Positions 34,077 to 44,999 are shown, counted from the first letter of the stretch. The stretch is DNA of 64,000 nucleotides from Bursaphelenchus xylophilus (GCA_904066235.2 CAJFCV020000005.1:558001-622000), one strand, 5' to 3'. A program made the numbers and translations. The notes: generated by a model from the sequence alone, not told the origin.

Positions 34077-36589
34077 TTATTCGTAGTAGTCTTGCGAAGC
34101 TGATAAATAACATTCTCTGCCATTTAAGCTTTGGGAGGATAGGACTTTTAGAAGGACATCAACCTCAACATTCGCATTTTGAAAAGTTATGCGAAAGTCG
34201 TCACAATGACCCGATTTAATGAAGCTTTCGCTGTGTTCCATGGCGACTTGCTGTGTTCTATGGTGACCATTGAGCCGTGCGAGGAATTCTGGCATCTATA
34301 ATTAAAAAGCGTACAGTGAAAACATATTTACAAACAAAAAAGAAAACCTATAACGAACAATTCATGAGGTCTCAAGGCCAATTACAGACCAAAATGAGCC
34401 CCTGTAGGGCGAAACCCAGCTACAGTGGGGACCTGATCCAGTGGCAAAAAACGTCCCATTTTGCATCCAGGAAGGGACCAAAATGTCGCAAACCCCTTCC
34501 CTTCTCTAAGCTAAAAAACCCCGCTTTGCAGAGCGCGCCCTTTCCTTCAAGAAGAGAGCATCAGCTCCAAATGCATCCAATAATATTCGCAATCAAAAAG
34601 CGCGCGCTTTTTCTTTCTCCTCTTCCGTGAAAAAAACAATACATAAAATTCCGCAAATACAGAAGGCCAAAAGAAAGAGAGAAGCGCAAAAATCGCCCGT
34701 TTTTTGATTGCGAATATTGTCGGATGCATTCGGAGTTAGCGCTCTCTTCTTCGAGAAAAGGGCGCGCTTTTCAAAGCAATCAACATATCGGTTTGTCGGG
34801 AAAATAATGAGCACAGTGTCGCTGTGCCGATCGCATTGCTAAAGTGAAAAGCAATTCGATTTTGCCGCGACACAATCCATTTTCTTCGCGGCGATGCGAC
34901 AGAGTGCTCATTATTTTCACGACAGACTGATAAGACTCACGCGGACTCCACCCGTAATATTGGTGCCCTTCAAGTCCAACTTCACATTTTTTTCTTGCCA
35001 TTTTTCCAAGAAGCCTTCCTTCTCAAACATCCTTCTCAAGCAGAACAGAAGGTCGTTTTGATGGTAATGCCGTTCATCCGAACAAATCAATGACACGCTT
35101 TGAAGATTTGGGAATTTTTCAAAAACATGAATGTAATTTTCGAAGAAGAAGCGTGGATCGTGAAAAACCAAGTGAGTTGTGGCTTCAATTGGACGGTCGA
35201 TTGTGTCGTACGGGACGATCTCCCAATTAAGTGTTGGGGCCGAGACGTTATGCAGATTTGGGCATAAAAAAAGTGCTGAAAAAATTTTGCCGGTCAAGGG
35301 TAATGCTCGGAATGGGATGGTTCAATTTCCGTTGGAGTCTGTGCTCTGCTTGCTTTAGAGATATCAGCCTGTCGGGGAAATAATGAGCACTCTGTCGCAT
35401 CGGAAATCGCACTACCGCGGAGAAAATAACTTATGTCGCAACAAGACCAAACTGCTGTTTTCTTTAGCGACGCGATCGGCGTAGCGACATTCCGCTTATT
35501 ATTTTCCCGACAGACTGATATCAACTCTGTCGCCAAAAACTCGTAATCTGCTTGCAGGGTCGCCATCTCGGTTCACTGCGGCCCCGCACAGTGCAAGATT
35601 TCGAAAAGGGCAGTCGAAGCTTACGCCGCGCGACAAAACAGCATAGCTCATTCTTTTTACGCACGTTTCTTTCGCTAATTAACTTTTGACCTAACAATTG
35701 TTTTATTTACTACACCAAAATATCACTCACTTTGAGAACTAGTGCTCAATTTCACCTTCAGCTCTCCAATTCTAACTCCCCGAAGCTCCGGAAAGCCCAA
35801 AAAATCGGGATCGCATTCAAGATAGTCAATAGATTTTCCAAGAAATCGCGCGATTTGTTTTTGTGACCAGATGCTGTCAGTCATGGGCATCAAACGCTTG
35901 ATGGTAGCTGAAAAAGTTGATGTTTTATATTAAAATATACATACGTTTAGCATTATCCAATAGTTTATCGAGAAAATCCGGGTAGTCCTCTAAAATCAGA
36001 GAAATGCTGACGGGTTTGGTCCAAGCAAAGACGGTTCTGACTAACCAGTTCGACACGCCGCTATTTTTGGGGCGTAAGAAATCCAGACGGTTCAGACAAA
36101 TGTGGCAAATGCCCTCGTAGTCAGACCAGACCCAAAGCGTGTCCATTGTGGTCCTCATTGCGTTGACGGAACGGCGGCTGAGAATCTGAAACGGAAATTT
36201 ATTATAAAATAACTTTATGTTTGTTAGTCTGACGGGAAAATAATGAGCAATCTGTCGGATCAAAAATCGTATCGCCGCCGAGAAAATGAACTATGTCGCG
36301 ACAAAGTCAAATTACTTTTCACTTCAGCGACTCGATCGTCCCTGCGGTATTGTGCTCATTATTCTCCCGACATACGCTGTGCAAAAAAGTCAGGCTACGA
36401 GCGATAGCCCAAAAAAACCCATTTGCATTGTGAAATTTGTTGCTTTCTGAATAAGGAACTTACAAAAAACCGAGTCAATTCCACATGTCCGTTCTCAGCG
36501 GCAAAACATAACAAAAACGATAAAGGATCTCCATTCAGGTTTGGCCGAACACACGACTTGTGATCCATCAGCTGTGAGCGAGCTCTCAT
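34077..36589 (-). CDS. Unrecognised nematode family, array copy A (365 aa)
   Basis: Five exons: 36589-36464, 36185-35945, 35907-35731, 35275-34941, 34295-34077. All are phase-compatible with GT-AG introns. I do not recognise the family. Exon 1 (NGDPLSFLLCFAAENGHVEL) has an ankyrin-like flavour. Exon 2 (ILSRRSVNAMRTTMDTLW) faintly recalls the second half of an F-box. Exons 3-5 have leucine-rich periodicity (FEKFPNLQSVSLI), somewhat as in nematode F-box/FTH proteins. No signal peptide or membrane segment is seen. It lies in tandem with copies B and C on the same strand, and exon-intron structure is conserved except in copy C. The intron before the last exon holds a MITE at the same site as in the other copies. 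The last exon begins differently from B and C (PEFLARLNG instead of EPSFVRSDLLARTNG), so it is the most diverged of the three. Confidence 0.75.
34788..34931. mobile_element. MITE copy in last intron of array gene A
   Basis: It starts 10 bp inside the intron, next to the donor of exon 4. If the donor is not used, translation runs into the MITE and stops at 34918. Confidence 0.8.
35363..35519. mobile_element. MITE copy in intron 3 of array gene A
   Basis: Complete palindrome, ATCAGCCTGTCGGGGAAATA to TTTTCCCGACAGACTGAT. The orthologous position in copy C is also occupied (42.1 kb). Confidence 0.85.
36225..36374. mobile_element. MITE copy in intron 1 of array gene A
   Basis: The left end is altered to GACGGGAAAATAATG. 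A copy with the same internal variant (GTCGGATCAAAAATCG) sits in intron 1 of copy C at 42.9 kb. Confidence 0.8.
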
Positions 36590-36831
36590 TTCTGCACTGC
36601 AAAAAGTTATATCAATATTAGGAATATCCTGAAAAACAAAAAAACGCGGACACACAAAGTTTTAATGTAAATATTTATGTATAAAAGCTTGATAATATCC
36701 GGAAACAAGGCACAACATGTTGTTGCAACACCCTAAAAAAACGAAAGAAACAGAAGAAAAAATTTCCCGCCCATTTTTGGTGATTCGTTCACAACGAAGT
36801 GTCACGATCGATCAAAAACATTTTTTACAAG

Positions 36832-37412
36832 GAAAGTACTTCTATGGGGTATGGAGTTACAGGTCGAGATATATATCAAAAAATTCGCAAAAATTTTCTG
36901 ATTCAGAACATATAAAAATTAGCTGCCTAATTTTGGTCTGATGACATGTTTTTGTCCTCAGAAGTTTTCTCGCGACACCATGCAAGTGTCTTTTTGACCG
37001 TGTTTTTACCAATAAAAAATTTTGTTTTGTGCTAAAATAAATTCTGAGGCCTTGAAAAGCCTTAAAATATCAAATTGGATTACAACTACACCTCTTAATA
37101 GTACTTCCAACGTAAAAACAAACGGGTTCTGTGGCAAAAGGGTTCGAACCCATGGGCAGCCTTTCCCATCGGATTCTCAGCCTAATAACGCTCTAACCAC
37201 TCGGCCACACCGTTCTCTTCCGAAGGAAGAGACCGAGCGCGCTTTTGTTGCCGCAGATTTTTTTCCTCGAGAAATACATTTATTCATAAAACTCGTTGAT
37301 AGACCAAAATTAGGCAGCTAATTTTTATATATTCTGAATCAGAAAATTTTTGCGAACTTTTTGAAATATATCTCGACCTGTAACTCCATACCCCATAGAA
37401 GTACTTTCTTTG
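36832..37412. mobile_element. Long terminal-inverted-repeat element carrying a tRNA-like gene
   Basis: Arms 36832-36938 and 37305-37412 are near-perfect inverted repeats of about 107 bp. GAAAGTACTTCTATGGGGTA is answered by TACCCCATAGAAGTACTTTC. The unpaired centre holds the tRNA-like sequence. A related element, split by another transposon, lies at 48.45-49.97 kb and lacks the tRNA. Confidence 0.8.
37131..37214 (-). tRNA. Degenerate class-II tRNA-like sequence (Ser/Leu type)
   Basis: On the minus strand, GTGGCCGAGTGGTTAGAGCG is an almost canonical A box of a Ser or Leu tRNA. GGGTTCGAACCC is a perfect B box, and GATGGGAAAGGCTGCCCAT would be a long variable arm. The anticodon arm reads TTAGG-CTGAGAA-TCCGA, giving GAG by position (Leu), with one mismatch. 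The acceptor stem does not pair properly, and D and T stems each have a mismatch, so I call it a pseudogene or tRNA-derived repeat. Confidence 0.5.
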
Positions 37413-37992
37413 TTATCTTTTTTCTTCCTTCTCCAGAAAAAACATGCGAAAAAATATGTTTTTCTCCTGCAACGGAATGCCAAGATCAGGGAAATTCGCC
37501 GGCATTTGAAGATTTTTTTCGATATTCCGGCCCTTCTTTCTCAGCGGATTCTGCAAAGCGTGAGCTAGGATGTTCGCAATCGAATAATAAAATTCTAATC
37601 TCCATCTATGCCAATTTTCATAAAAATCTGAGCGTCGCACTTGTTAGCGAAAAAAGCGCCGATAATTTCACGAAATTTCAATCATTCAAGTTAATTAATT
37701 TCGCATTTCTCTACAAACTCATCGTGTCTGTTCTCTTGAAGAGGTCACAATGGCGTTTTAGATTGGCAAGGATGCATAGTTTTAAATAAATAGTTTTTCT
37801 TGTGCAAGAATCAATTAAAATTTATTCATAGTTTTGCCAAGCTGCTAATATGCTCCGTAGCTATTTCTGATGTTGAAGTCATCCATTTCGGGGAAGCAAG
37901 AGAGTTTTAAAAGGAGGACATTGACCTCAACATTCGCATTTTGAAAGGTTATGTGAAACTTGTTCCAAAAAAAAAAACGTTTCCATCGTTTA

Positions 37993-39955
37993 TCATGGAT
38001 TATAAAAAAATGCTGTTTCTACTAGCTCAGTATAGCTACTTGTGATTTCGACGTCATCCACATCCTGGAAATTTAGCAGAACATCATCCTCAACATTGGG
38101 ATTTCGAAAAGTTATGCGAAACTCATTGCAGTGGATCCATTTAATAAACCTTTCGCTGTGTTCTATGGCGGCCTGACCATTGGTCCGTGCGAGGAGATCG
38201 GACCGAACAAAACTTGGCTCCTGTAATTAAGAAGTGTACAGTGAAGGCCACGATCGAAGAAAGCTGCCTATAGCAAACAATTCGTGAGGTCTCAACAGTT
38301 AATTAATTATACGCCAAAGCTAGCCTCTGTAGAGCGACCTGCTATATCAAACTTTTTTATGTCCCCTCCGAATAGTTGTATAGAACCTTTTTTTTCGAAA
38401 ATCGGCACCTATATCAGGCCGTCGGGAAAATAATGTGGATTCGTCGCCCCTTGGAATCGCCAGTATAGTTTTGCGACGGCCAGACGTGCTGGAGATTTGG
38501 TGCGCGACTCTGACGAGGCAAGATATTTTGCTCCGACAAATCATCATTATCTTCGCGACAGACTGATAATAAGCACTACCGCGCTGCGCCGACTTTGTCG
38601 CTGAAGTGAAACCCAATTTGATTTTGCCGCCACGCGATTCACTTTCTCGGCGAGGATGCGAAAGAGTGCTCATTATTTTCCCGACAGACTGATAAGACTC
38701 ACTTCACGGACTCCATCCTGAATATTGGTGCCCTTCAAGTGCACCGTCACATTTTTCTCTCGCAACTTTTCCAAGAAGCGTTCCTCAAACAGCTTCGTCA
38801 AGCCGAATACAAAGTCGCCTAGAAAGACCTTCTGTTCTTCCAAATAAATCAATGACACGCTCTGAAGGTTCGGGAATTTTTCAAAAATGTGGCTGTGTTC
38901 GTTGAAGAAAGGCTTGGGAGAATGAAAAACCAAGCGTTCTGTGGCCTCAATTGGGCTTTCGATTCTGCCGTAGTCGGGGACCTGCCAATAGAGTGTTCGG
39001 GCCGAGATATTTTGCAGATTTCTGCATAACAGAGATTGGTCTGAAAACTTTTATCGGTAAACGGCAGTGCTCGAAATGGGTAGGCTCGATTTTTGTTGTG
39101 TTCCGCGCTCTAGGGCTGTACATGAAATTTGAAAGACTTGAGCTTGTAATACCTTGGCTATAGTATCCAAGTGTCACCGTCAACTCTCCGATTCTGGTCC
39201 CCCGAAGCTCGGGCAAGCCCAAAAAATCGAGATGGCATTCGAGATAGTCCACAGATTTTCTAAGAATACGAGCGATTTGTTTGTCTTGCCGAATGCTGCA
39301 AGTCTCAACCCTCAAACGCTTGATAGTCGCTGAAAAAGTTGGTGTTTTATGTTCGAACGGACATACGTTTAGCGACATCCAAAAGTTGCTCGAGAGAATC
39401 CGTGTACTCCCGTAAAATCAGGGAAATGCTGCCGGAGTTGATCCAAGAAAAGATGGTTCTGACCAGCCAGTTTGACACACCGCTAGGCATGCTAAAGCCT
39501 CTCTTGCCCATGGAAGTCGGATCGACCAGACCAATGTCAAGGCAAATGCCGGGGTATTGGGACTTCACCCAAAGCGTTTCCATTGTGATTCTCATTGCGT
39601 TGACGGAGCGGCGGCTGAGAATCTGAGATAGGCTTTTTTGGGCTGTCGCTCGCATCCTGACTTTTTTCGCGCAGTGCAAGCGCCAAAAATCAGTACTCCG
39701 ACATGCCGGAAGGGCTAGTATGTGAATATGTCACGTCTTGGTTGGAATCGCCTACCACCGTTTTGCGACTTTTTTTTATATAACTTGTACCAAATTTTTA
39801 AGTATTTCCTCTCTGAATAAAAAACTTACAAAACTCCGAGTCAGTTGCATATCTCCGTTCTCAGCGGCAAAATACAACAAAAACGATAAAGGATGTCCAT
39901 TCAAGTTTGGCCGAACACTCGACTTGTGATCCATCAGCTGTGAGCGAGCTCTCAT
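37993..39955 (-). CDS. Unrecognised nematode family, array copy B (374 aa)
   Basis: Five exons: 39955-39830, 39622-39367, 39329-39153, 39040-38703, 38220-37993. All phases match. Compared with A, exon 2 is longer by five residues (GLVDPTSMGKRGFSMPSGVS). The last exon is EPSFVRSDLLARTNG with a C-terminal tail ending TAFFYNP. The ATG lies 3-10 bases after a TTTGCACAG or TGCAG acceptor, which suggests trans-splicing or a 5' non-coding exon. Conserved blocks across the three copies: SRRSVNAMR, SNWLVRT, SISLIL, TIKRL, KSVDYLEC, RIGEL, FEKFPNLQSV, LKGT and FRITF. Function unknown. B and C are closer to each other than to A over exon 1 (NLNGHPLSFLL, GDMQLTRSF). Confidence 0.78.
38412..38567. mobile_element. 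MITE copy, TGTGGATTCG subtype, in last intron of array gene B
   Basis: Ends GTCGGGAAAATAATG and CATTATCTTCGCGACAGACT. It is directly followed by a second, left-truncated copy. Confidence 0.75.
38568..38693. mobile_element. MITE copy, left-truncated, abutting the donor of array gene B exon 4
   Basis: The right end (CATTATTTTCCCGACAGACT) stops about 10 bp from the donor, the same placement as in copies A and C. Confidence 0.75.
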
Positions 39956-40044
39956 TTCTGCACTGTGCAAAAAATTAAATCAATATTAGGAATATTCTGA
40001 AAAGCGCGGGCACAACTTTTCGTTTAAATTTTTGGTATTAAAAA

Positions 40045-40135
40045 AGGAGTGCCGCAACTCGAACGCATCCCTTGTCAATAAAAGCTTGATAACTTCCCAA
40101 AACGAAAAGCTAGGGGTCTTTTCATGGAAGTGCTG
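40045..40135. promoter_or_regulatory. Upstream segment conserved across the array
   Basis: About 90 bp upstream of copy B containing AATAAAAGCTTGATAACTTC and AACGAAAAGCTAGGGG. Matching sequence lies upstream of A (36680-36713, shorter), upstream of C beyond its transposon (44925-44985), and in the relic at 33.8 kb. It may hold the array promoter or may simply be duplicated flank. Confidence 0.4.
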
Positions 40136-40242
40136 AACCTTTTTCACGAAATTTTTTGTTTCCCTTTTTTTCTCCAAACAATACATATTTTGAAATCGCA
40201 TTTTTCTACGAACTCATCGTGCGTGTTCTCTTGGTTGAGCCA

Positions 40243-40619
40243 GAACTCTCCCCCTTTTCTGAACTTTCCCTCAATCTGAACTCTCCCCCTTTTTCAATCT
40301 CCCCCAAAAAAAGCTGAACTCTCCCCCTTTTTGAACACTCCCCCATTTTGAAATTGAGAAAAATGAAGTGTGACATCTTATACAATGAAAATTTTTTTCA
40401 AATTGAAAAGAATAAAGTGTGACATGTTATACGATGAATTTTTTTTTCATTTTTTTCAAATTGAGGAAAATTTGCATCGTATAAGATGTCACACCTCATT
40501 TTTTCAATTTTCAAAATGAGCGGGGTGTTCAAAAAGGGGGAGAGTTCATTCAAGGGGGAGAGTTCAAAAAGGGAGAGTTCAGATTGAGGGAAAGTGCAGA
40601 AAAGGGGGAGAGTTCTGCC
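40243..40619. mobile_element. Foldback element made of CTCTCCCCCTTTT words
   Basis: The left arm repeats GAACTCTCCCCCTTTTT and the right arm its inverse AAAAAGGGGGAGAGTTC. The centre has two inverted copies of TGACATVTTATACRATG. A longer relative lies at 45.0-45.46 kb. Confidence 0.75.
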
Positions 40620-40780
40620 GCAACGCGTTCTCAAGACCTCACAATGGCGTTGTAGCTTGCCAAGGATGTGAATGCAAAAATTTTCCCAGATCTCTAACGT
40701 ATTTTGTGTCACAAAGCCATTGCAAAAACTGGAATAAATAGATTTTATTGTCCAAAAATCAATGAAAATTTATTCGTAGT

Positions 40781-43588
40781 TTAATATGACCTGTAGCTAT
40801 TTCTGATGTTGAAGTCATCCATTTCGGGGAAGCATGGGAGTTTTAGGAGGACATCAACCTCAACATTCGCATTTTGAAAAGTTATGCGAAAGTTGTTCCA
40901 ATGAATCGATTCAATAAAACTTTTATTGTGCTCTATGGCGACTTGACCGTTGGTCCGTGCGAGGAGCTCTGACTGAACAAAACTTGGCTCCTAAAAGATT
41001 TTCACAAACTGTTTCATGGCACGAAAAATCGAAGAAAAAATAATGTCCACTTTTTTGGCCCACCCTGCAGTTAGGAGATATGTACAAAGAACAAGTAAAG
41101 CTGCGTATAACAAACAATTTTTGAGGTCTCAAGGGCTAATTACAGACCAAAATGAGCCTCTGTCGACCAAAAATATGCAATGCCAATCTGTCGGGAAAAT
41201 AATGAGCATTCTGTCGCATCGAAAGTTAATTGTGTCGCGGCAAAGGCAAATTCCTTTCATTTCAGCAACGCGAGCGGCGCAGCAACATTGGGCCCATTAT
41301 TTTTTCGACAAACTCAAAACAAATCATTTTTTTGGTCACTTCCGAATAGTTGTAAAAAAGCTCGTGTTCTTTCAGAAATCGGCACGTATCAGTCTGTCGG
41401 GAAAATAATGTGTATTCGGAAAGGCCAATCATCGCTTTGCGAGCGCTAGCCAGGCCCAGGGATTCGGTGGACGACTACGGCAAGGCGATAAGTTTTTCTC
41501 CGACGAATCCGCATTATTTTCCCCACAGACTAGTAATGAGAACAATGTCATTTCACCTATCTCGTCGCTGACATTTTTCCTGCAATTTTCCCGCAAAAAA
41601 GCTCAGTTTTCCGGCGGCGACGCGACTTTCGATGCGACAGATCCTCATTATCTTCCCGACAGACTGTTAAGACTCACATTGCGGATTCCATCCAGGATAT
41701 CGGTGCCCTTCAAGTGCACCGTCACATTTTTTTCTCGCCATTTTTCCAAGAAGCCTTCCTCAAACATCTTCGTCAAGCCGAACACCAGGTTGTGCACAAC
41801 GGTCCGCCGTTCCGAATAAATCAACGCCACGCTTTGAAGATTTGGAAACTTTTCAAAGGCATGACTGTAATTTTGAAAGAAGAAGAGTGGATCGTGAAAA
41901 ACCAAGTGAGTTGTGGCTTCAATTGGACGGTCCATTGTGTCGTACGGGACGATCTCGAAATGGATTGTTCGGGCTGAGACATTGTGCAGATTTCTGCATA
42001 AGAATGACGGGTCTGAAAACTTTTGTCGGTCAAGGGTAATGCTCGAAATGGGATGGTGAAGTTTTCGCTGAATTTAGTGTTCTCCTTGTATTAGAGAAAT
42101 CAGCCTGTCGGGAAAATAATGAGCACCCTGTCGCATCGAAAATCGTATCGCCGCGGAGAAAATAAATTATGTCGCAACAAAACCAAACTGCTGTTTTCTT
42201 TAGCGACACAATCGGCGTAGCCACATTTCGCTTATTATTTTCCCGACAGAATGATTAACTTTTGACCTAACAATTATTTTATTTACTACACCACAATATC
42301 GCTCACTTCGAGCACTACGAAGTGAGCGAAAAAACGTTCTTACCTCTGCCCCGAAAAGCATCGTTCTCCATTACAACCCTAAAACAAATCTTATCTCAGA
42401 ATTTTTAAACTCACTCAGGCTTCAAGACTCCTTCAGTCACCTTCAGCTCTCCGATTCTGGCTCCCATAAGCTCAGACAAGCCCAAAAATTCGAGATCGCA
42501 TTCAAGATAGTCAACAGATTTTCCAAGAAATCGAGCGATTTGCCTTTCTGGCCAGTTGCTGCAAGTCTCGAGCCTCAAACGCTTGATGGTAGCTGAAAAA
42601 GTTGATGTTTTATATTCAAATATACTTACGTTTAGCACCACCCAATAGTTGTTCGAGAAAATCCGTGTACTCCTCTAAAATCAGCGAAATGCTGACGGGG
42701 TTGGTCCAAGCAAAGATGGTTCTGACCAGCCAGTTTGACACACCGCTAGAAAAGTTTAGGTTTTTGGTGCACATGTCGAGACAAATGCCAGAGTATCGAG
42801 ATTTCACCCAAAGTTTATCCATTGTGGTCCTCATTGCGTTGACGGAGCGGCGGCTGAGAATCTGAAACGACAAGTTATTAAAAATAAGTTTTTTGCTTGT
42901 TAGTCTGTCGGGAAAATAATGAGCACTCTGTCGGATCAAAAATCGCATCGCCGCTGATAAAATGACTATGTCGCGAAAAATCAATTTTTTTTTCACTTCA
43001 GCGACGCGATTGACCCTGCGATATTCTGCTCATTATTTTTCCGACATACTAACAAAAAGATTTTTTTTTGATTGTCGTTTCAGATTCTCTGCGGCCGTTC
43101 CGTCAACGCAATGTCCGTTCGCAAAGGTGGAGTGATTTTTGGCGTCGGAAAAATAACGGCGGATCGTCGCGCTTCCGAATCGCCCATCATCGCTCTGCGA
43201 CTGAAAGCCGCGGCTGGGGATTTGGTGCGCGAGAGCGGCGAGGCGAGACATTCTGCTGCGACAATCCGCCGTGATTTTCCCGACAGACTGATAAGCCATT
43301 CGCACTGTGCAAGGTAAACTTTTGTTTTCTCACAGTGCATGACTCCAAAATTCGTTTTCAGGCTGCAGAGGGCGTAAAATAGAAACATGCACACAGAAAA
43401 AAGTATTGCCGTTTATGTAACTTGTACCAAATTTTTAAGCCTCTCTCGAATCAAAGACTTACAAAACTCCGAGTCAATTGCATATCTCCGTTCTCAGCGG
43501 CAAAACGTAACAAAAACGATAAAGGATGTCCATTCAAGTTTGGCCGAACACTCGACTTGTGATCCATCAGCTGTGCGCGAGCTCTCAT
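40781..43588 (-). CDS. Unrecognised nematode family, array copy C with extra micro-exon (371 aa)
   Basis: Six exons: 43588-43463, 42861-42630, 42592-42415, 42378-42344, 42012-41678, 40990-40781. It is the same family as A and B. Exon 3 is altered after RIGELKV and ends at a new donor (CCTGA/GTGAGT), which leaves the wrong phase for exon 5. A 35-nt exon with a good acceptor (TGTTTTAG) and donor (GAG/GTAAGA) restores it exactly, adding about eleven residues that include VVMENDAFRGR. A Tc1/mariner-type element has inserted 29 bp upstream of the ATG, so the ancestral 5' region is now about 1.25 kb away. No frame-disrupting change was found, so the gene may still be expressed, perhaps from a new promoter. 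Confidence 0.75.
41184..41314. mobile_element. MITE copy in last intron of array gene C
   Basis: Left end CTGTCGGGAAAATAATG; right end diverged (CCCATTATTTTTTCGACA). Confidence 0.7.
41388..41534. mobile_element. MITE copy, TGTGTATTCG subtype, in last intron of array gene C
   Basis: Same subtype and position as the 38.4-kb copy in gene B, so probably present before duplication. Confidence 0.75.
41540..41668. mobile_element. MITE copy, left-truncated, abutting the donor of array gene C exon 5
   Basis: Counterpart of the 38568-38693 copy. It ends CATTATCTTCCCGACAGACT just inside the intron. Confidence 0.7.
42099..42255. mobile_element. MITE copy in array gene C, between micro-exon and exon 5
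   Basis: ATCAGCCTGTCGGGAAAATA to TTTTCCCGACAGAATGAT. The interior shares AACAAAACCAAACTGCTG with the copy at 35.4 kb. Confidence 0.85.
42902..43050. mobile_element. MITE copy in intron 1 of array gene C
   Basis: TAGTCTGTCGGGAAAATAAT to ATTATTTTTCCGACATACTA. Its interior matches the copy in intron 1 of gene A. Confidence 0.8.
43078..43293. repeat. Inverted fragment of array exon 2 fused to a MITE variant
   Basis: Plus-strand TTTCAGATTCTCTGCGGCCG and CCGTCAACGCAATG copy the acceptor and first codons of exon 2 of the array genes, but in the opposite orientation. They run into a CGGCGG-variant MITE (43141-43293). It lies inside intron 1 of copy C, so an intronic inversion or a capture event has placed an antisense exon start beside the real one. 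Confidence 0.6.
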
Positions 43589-43616
43589 TTCTGCACTACA
43601 AAAAGTTAAATCAATA

Positions 43617-44858
43617 CAGGGTGCGGCAAAAAAATGGAAACTTATTTTTATAGCTATATTTTTCCTAGCAATCCAAATTCCGCAAAAGTAACGGTCATCT
43701 TCAATAACATAGAGCATTGTTTATAACATATTCAACCCGTTTTACCGTGACTGCTTTTGGTGGCGATATAGAGCTCCAAACGTGACTTAAAATTTTGGCC
43801 TTTTGGCCGCAGCTTTTTTCGGGGAAATCGGTCCCGTTCTTGACGCAGCGATTACTTTGCGACTCCAAACTTTTGTGGCGTGTAGTACAGATGCCGGCCT
43901 CCAATTGAAAAAAAATTACAGTCCATTGGATCTATACCCGGCGCGCAGGCGCTTTTTTCGCAGACGGGGTGAAATCGGGAAAATCGGTCTAAAAATCGGT
44001 CTTGACTGGTTGTTGCCCTGTGAGTCGGCGCTGAGTCTAGTTGGAACGTCAAATTTGCGCTGCCAAGGTTCTACTGAGCCAACAGAAGCATGAGGAAATC
44101 GAAGTTACCGCGGCGCTAGAATTTTGCCCGCTTGATCCGCGAAAATCTCGGAATTCTTGCCGCAGGCACAAATTCCGCCTTAGGCGATGACGGCCCTTAT
44201 TTTGACGGTGTTCGTCGTTAGCCGACGTGCACGGGGCCTCATCGGATTAGACTATGACGTTCTGTTGGTTGTGCACCCGTCAAAGATTGCACTGCGAAGG
44301 GAATGCGCTCCCATCGCGGACATGCGGCCCGACGTCGGAATTTTCGGCATTTTTTCAGGCGTACCGGCTTGATCTTGCCGATTAGGAGTTGGGCATTTCA
44401 GACCTTGCGTGAGGAGACTTTGAGTTGATTTTTAGCTATTTGGCCGACTGGTCGGTCGCTGATGCCGGTCTCACGGGCAATTTTTTCTCGAAATCGACGG
44501 ATTTAGCTATTGATGACTCCGCGGCTGGCAGAAGTGTTGGCGGTGCGTTTTCTTTCGCTTACTGGACGCTTAAAATTGTCAAAAAGCTCTCTGCGTTGTG
44601 TGATTACTTTGGACGCAACCTGCTCTCTATGCCGGGCAAATTAACAGTTCGCACAGGTAAAAAAACAGGTCCGAAATCGAGGTCCCTCTGTTTGTCATTC
44701 AAAAAAAGAATGTTAATAAACTGATATGGACATGAAATTATAAGGTCTAGGAGAGAAAGCTACGTAGAATTTAATGGTATGAAAATAATTTTGCTGCACT
44801 TAAAAATGTTTGCGTCAGGACCCAATGAAAAAAGTTTCCATTTTTTTGCCGCACCCTG
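43617..44858 (-). mobile_element. Degenerate Tc1/mariner-type transposon with TA target duplication
   Basis: It is 1,242 bp with 25-bp perfect terminal repeats (CAGGGTGCGGCAAAAAAATG at both ends), flanked by TA. The empty site is preserved in paralogues A and B as ATCAATATTAGGAAT, which directly proves insertion at TA. The minus strand keeps broken pieces of a transposase: an SDE-containing fragment interrupted by a stop, LDSAPTHRATTSQD, and DPMDCNFF in place of the usual NPMDY. The DD-type catalytic region is recognisable but stops and frameshifts make it non-functional. Confidence 0.88.
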
Positions 44859-44999
44859 TATTAGGAATATTCTGAAAAACGCGGGCACACAAAGTTTTAA
44901 TATAAATATTTATGTTTAAAAAATGTGTGTCGCAAATCGCATCTCTTGTTAATAAAAGCTTGATAATTTCCCAAAACAACAGCGAGCGAGGTCTCCTTT

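Noticed and set aside
43803..44724. Plus-strand frames in the transposon
   Set aside because: The recognisable transposase remnants are on the minus strand; the plus-strand frames show no family features.
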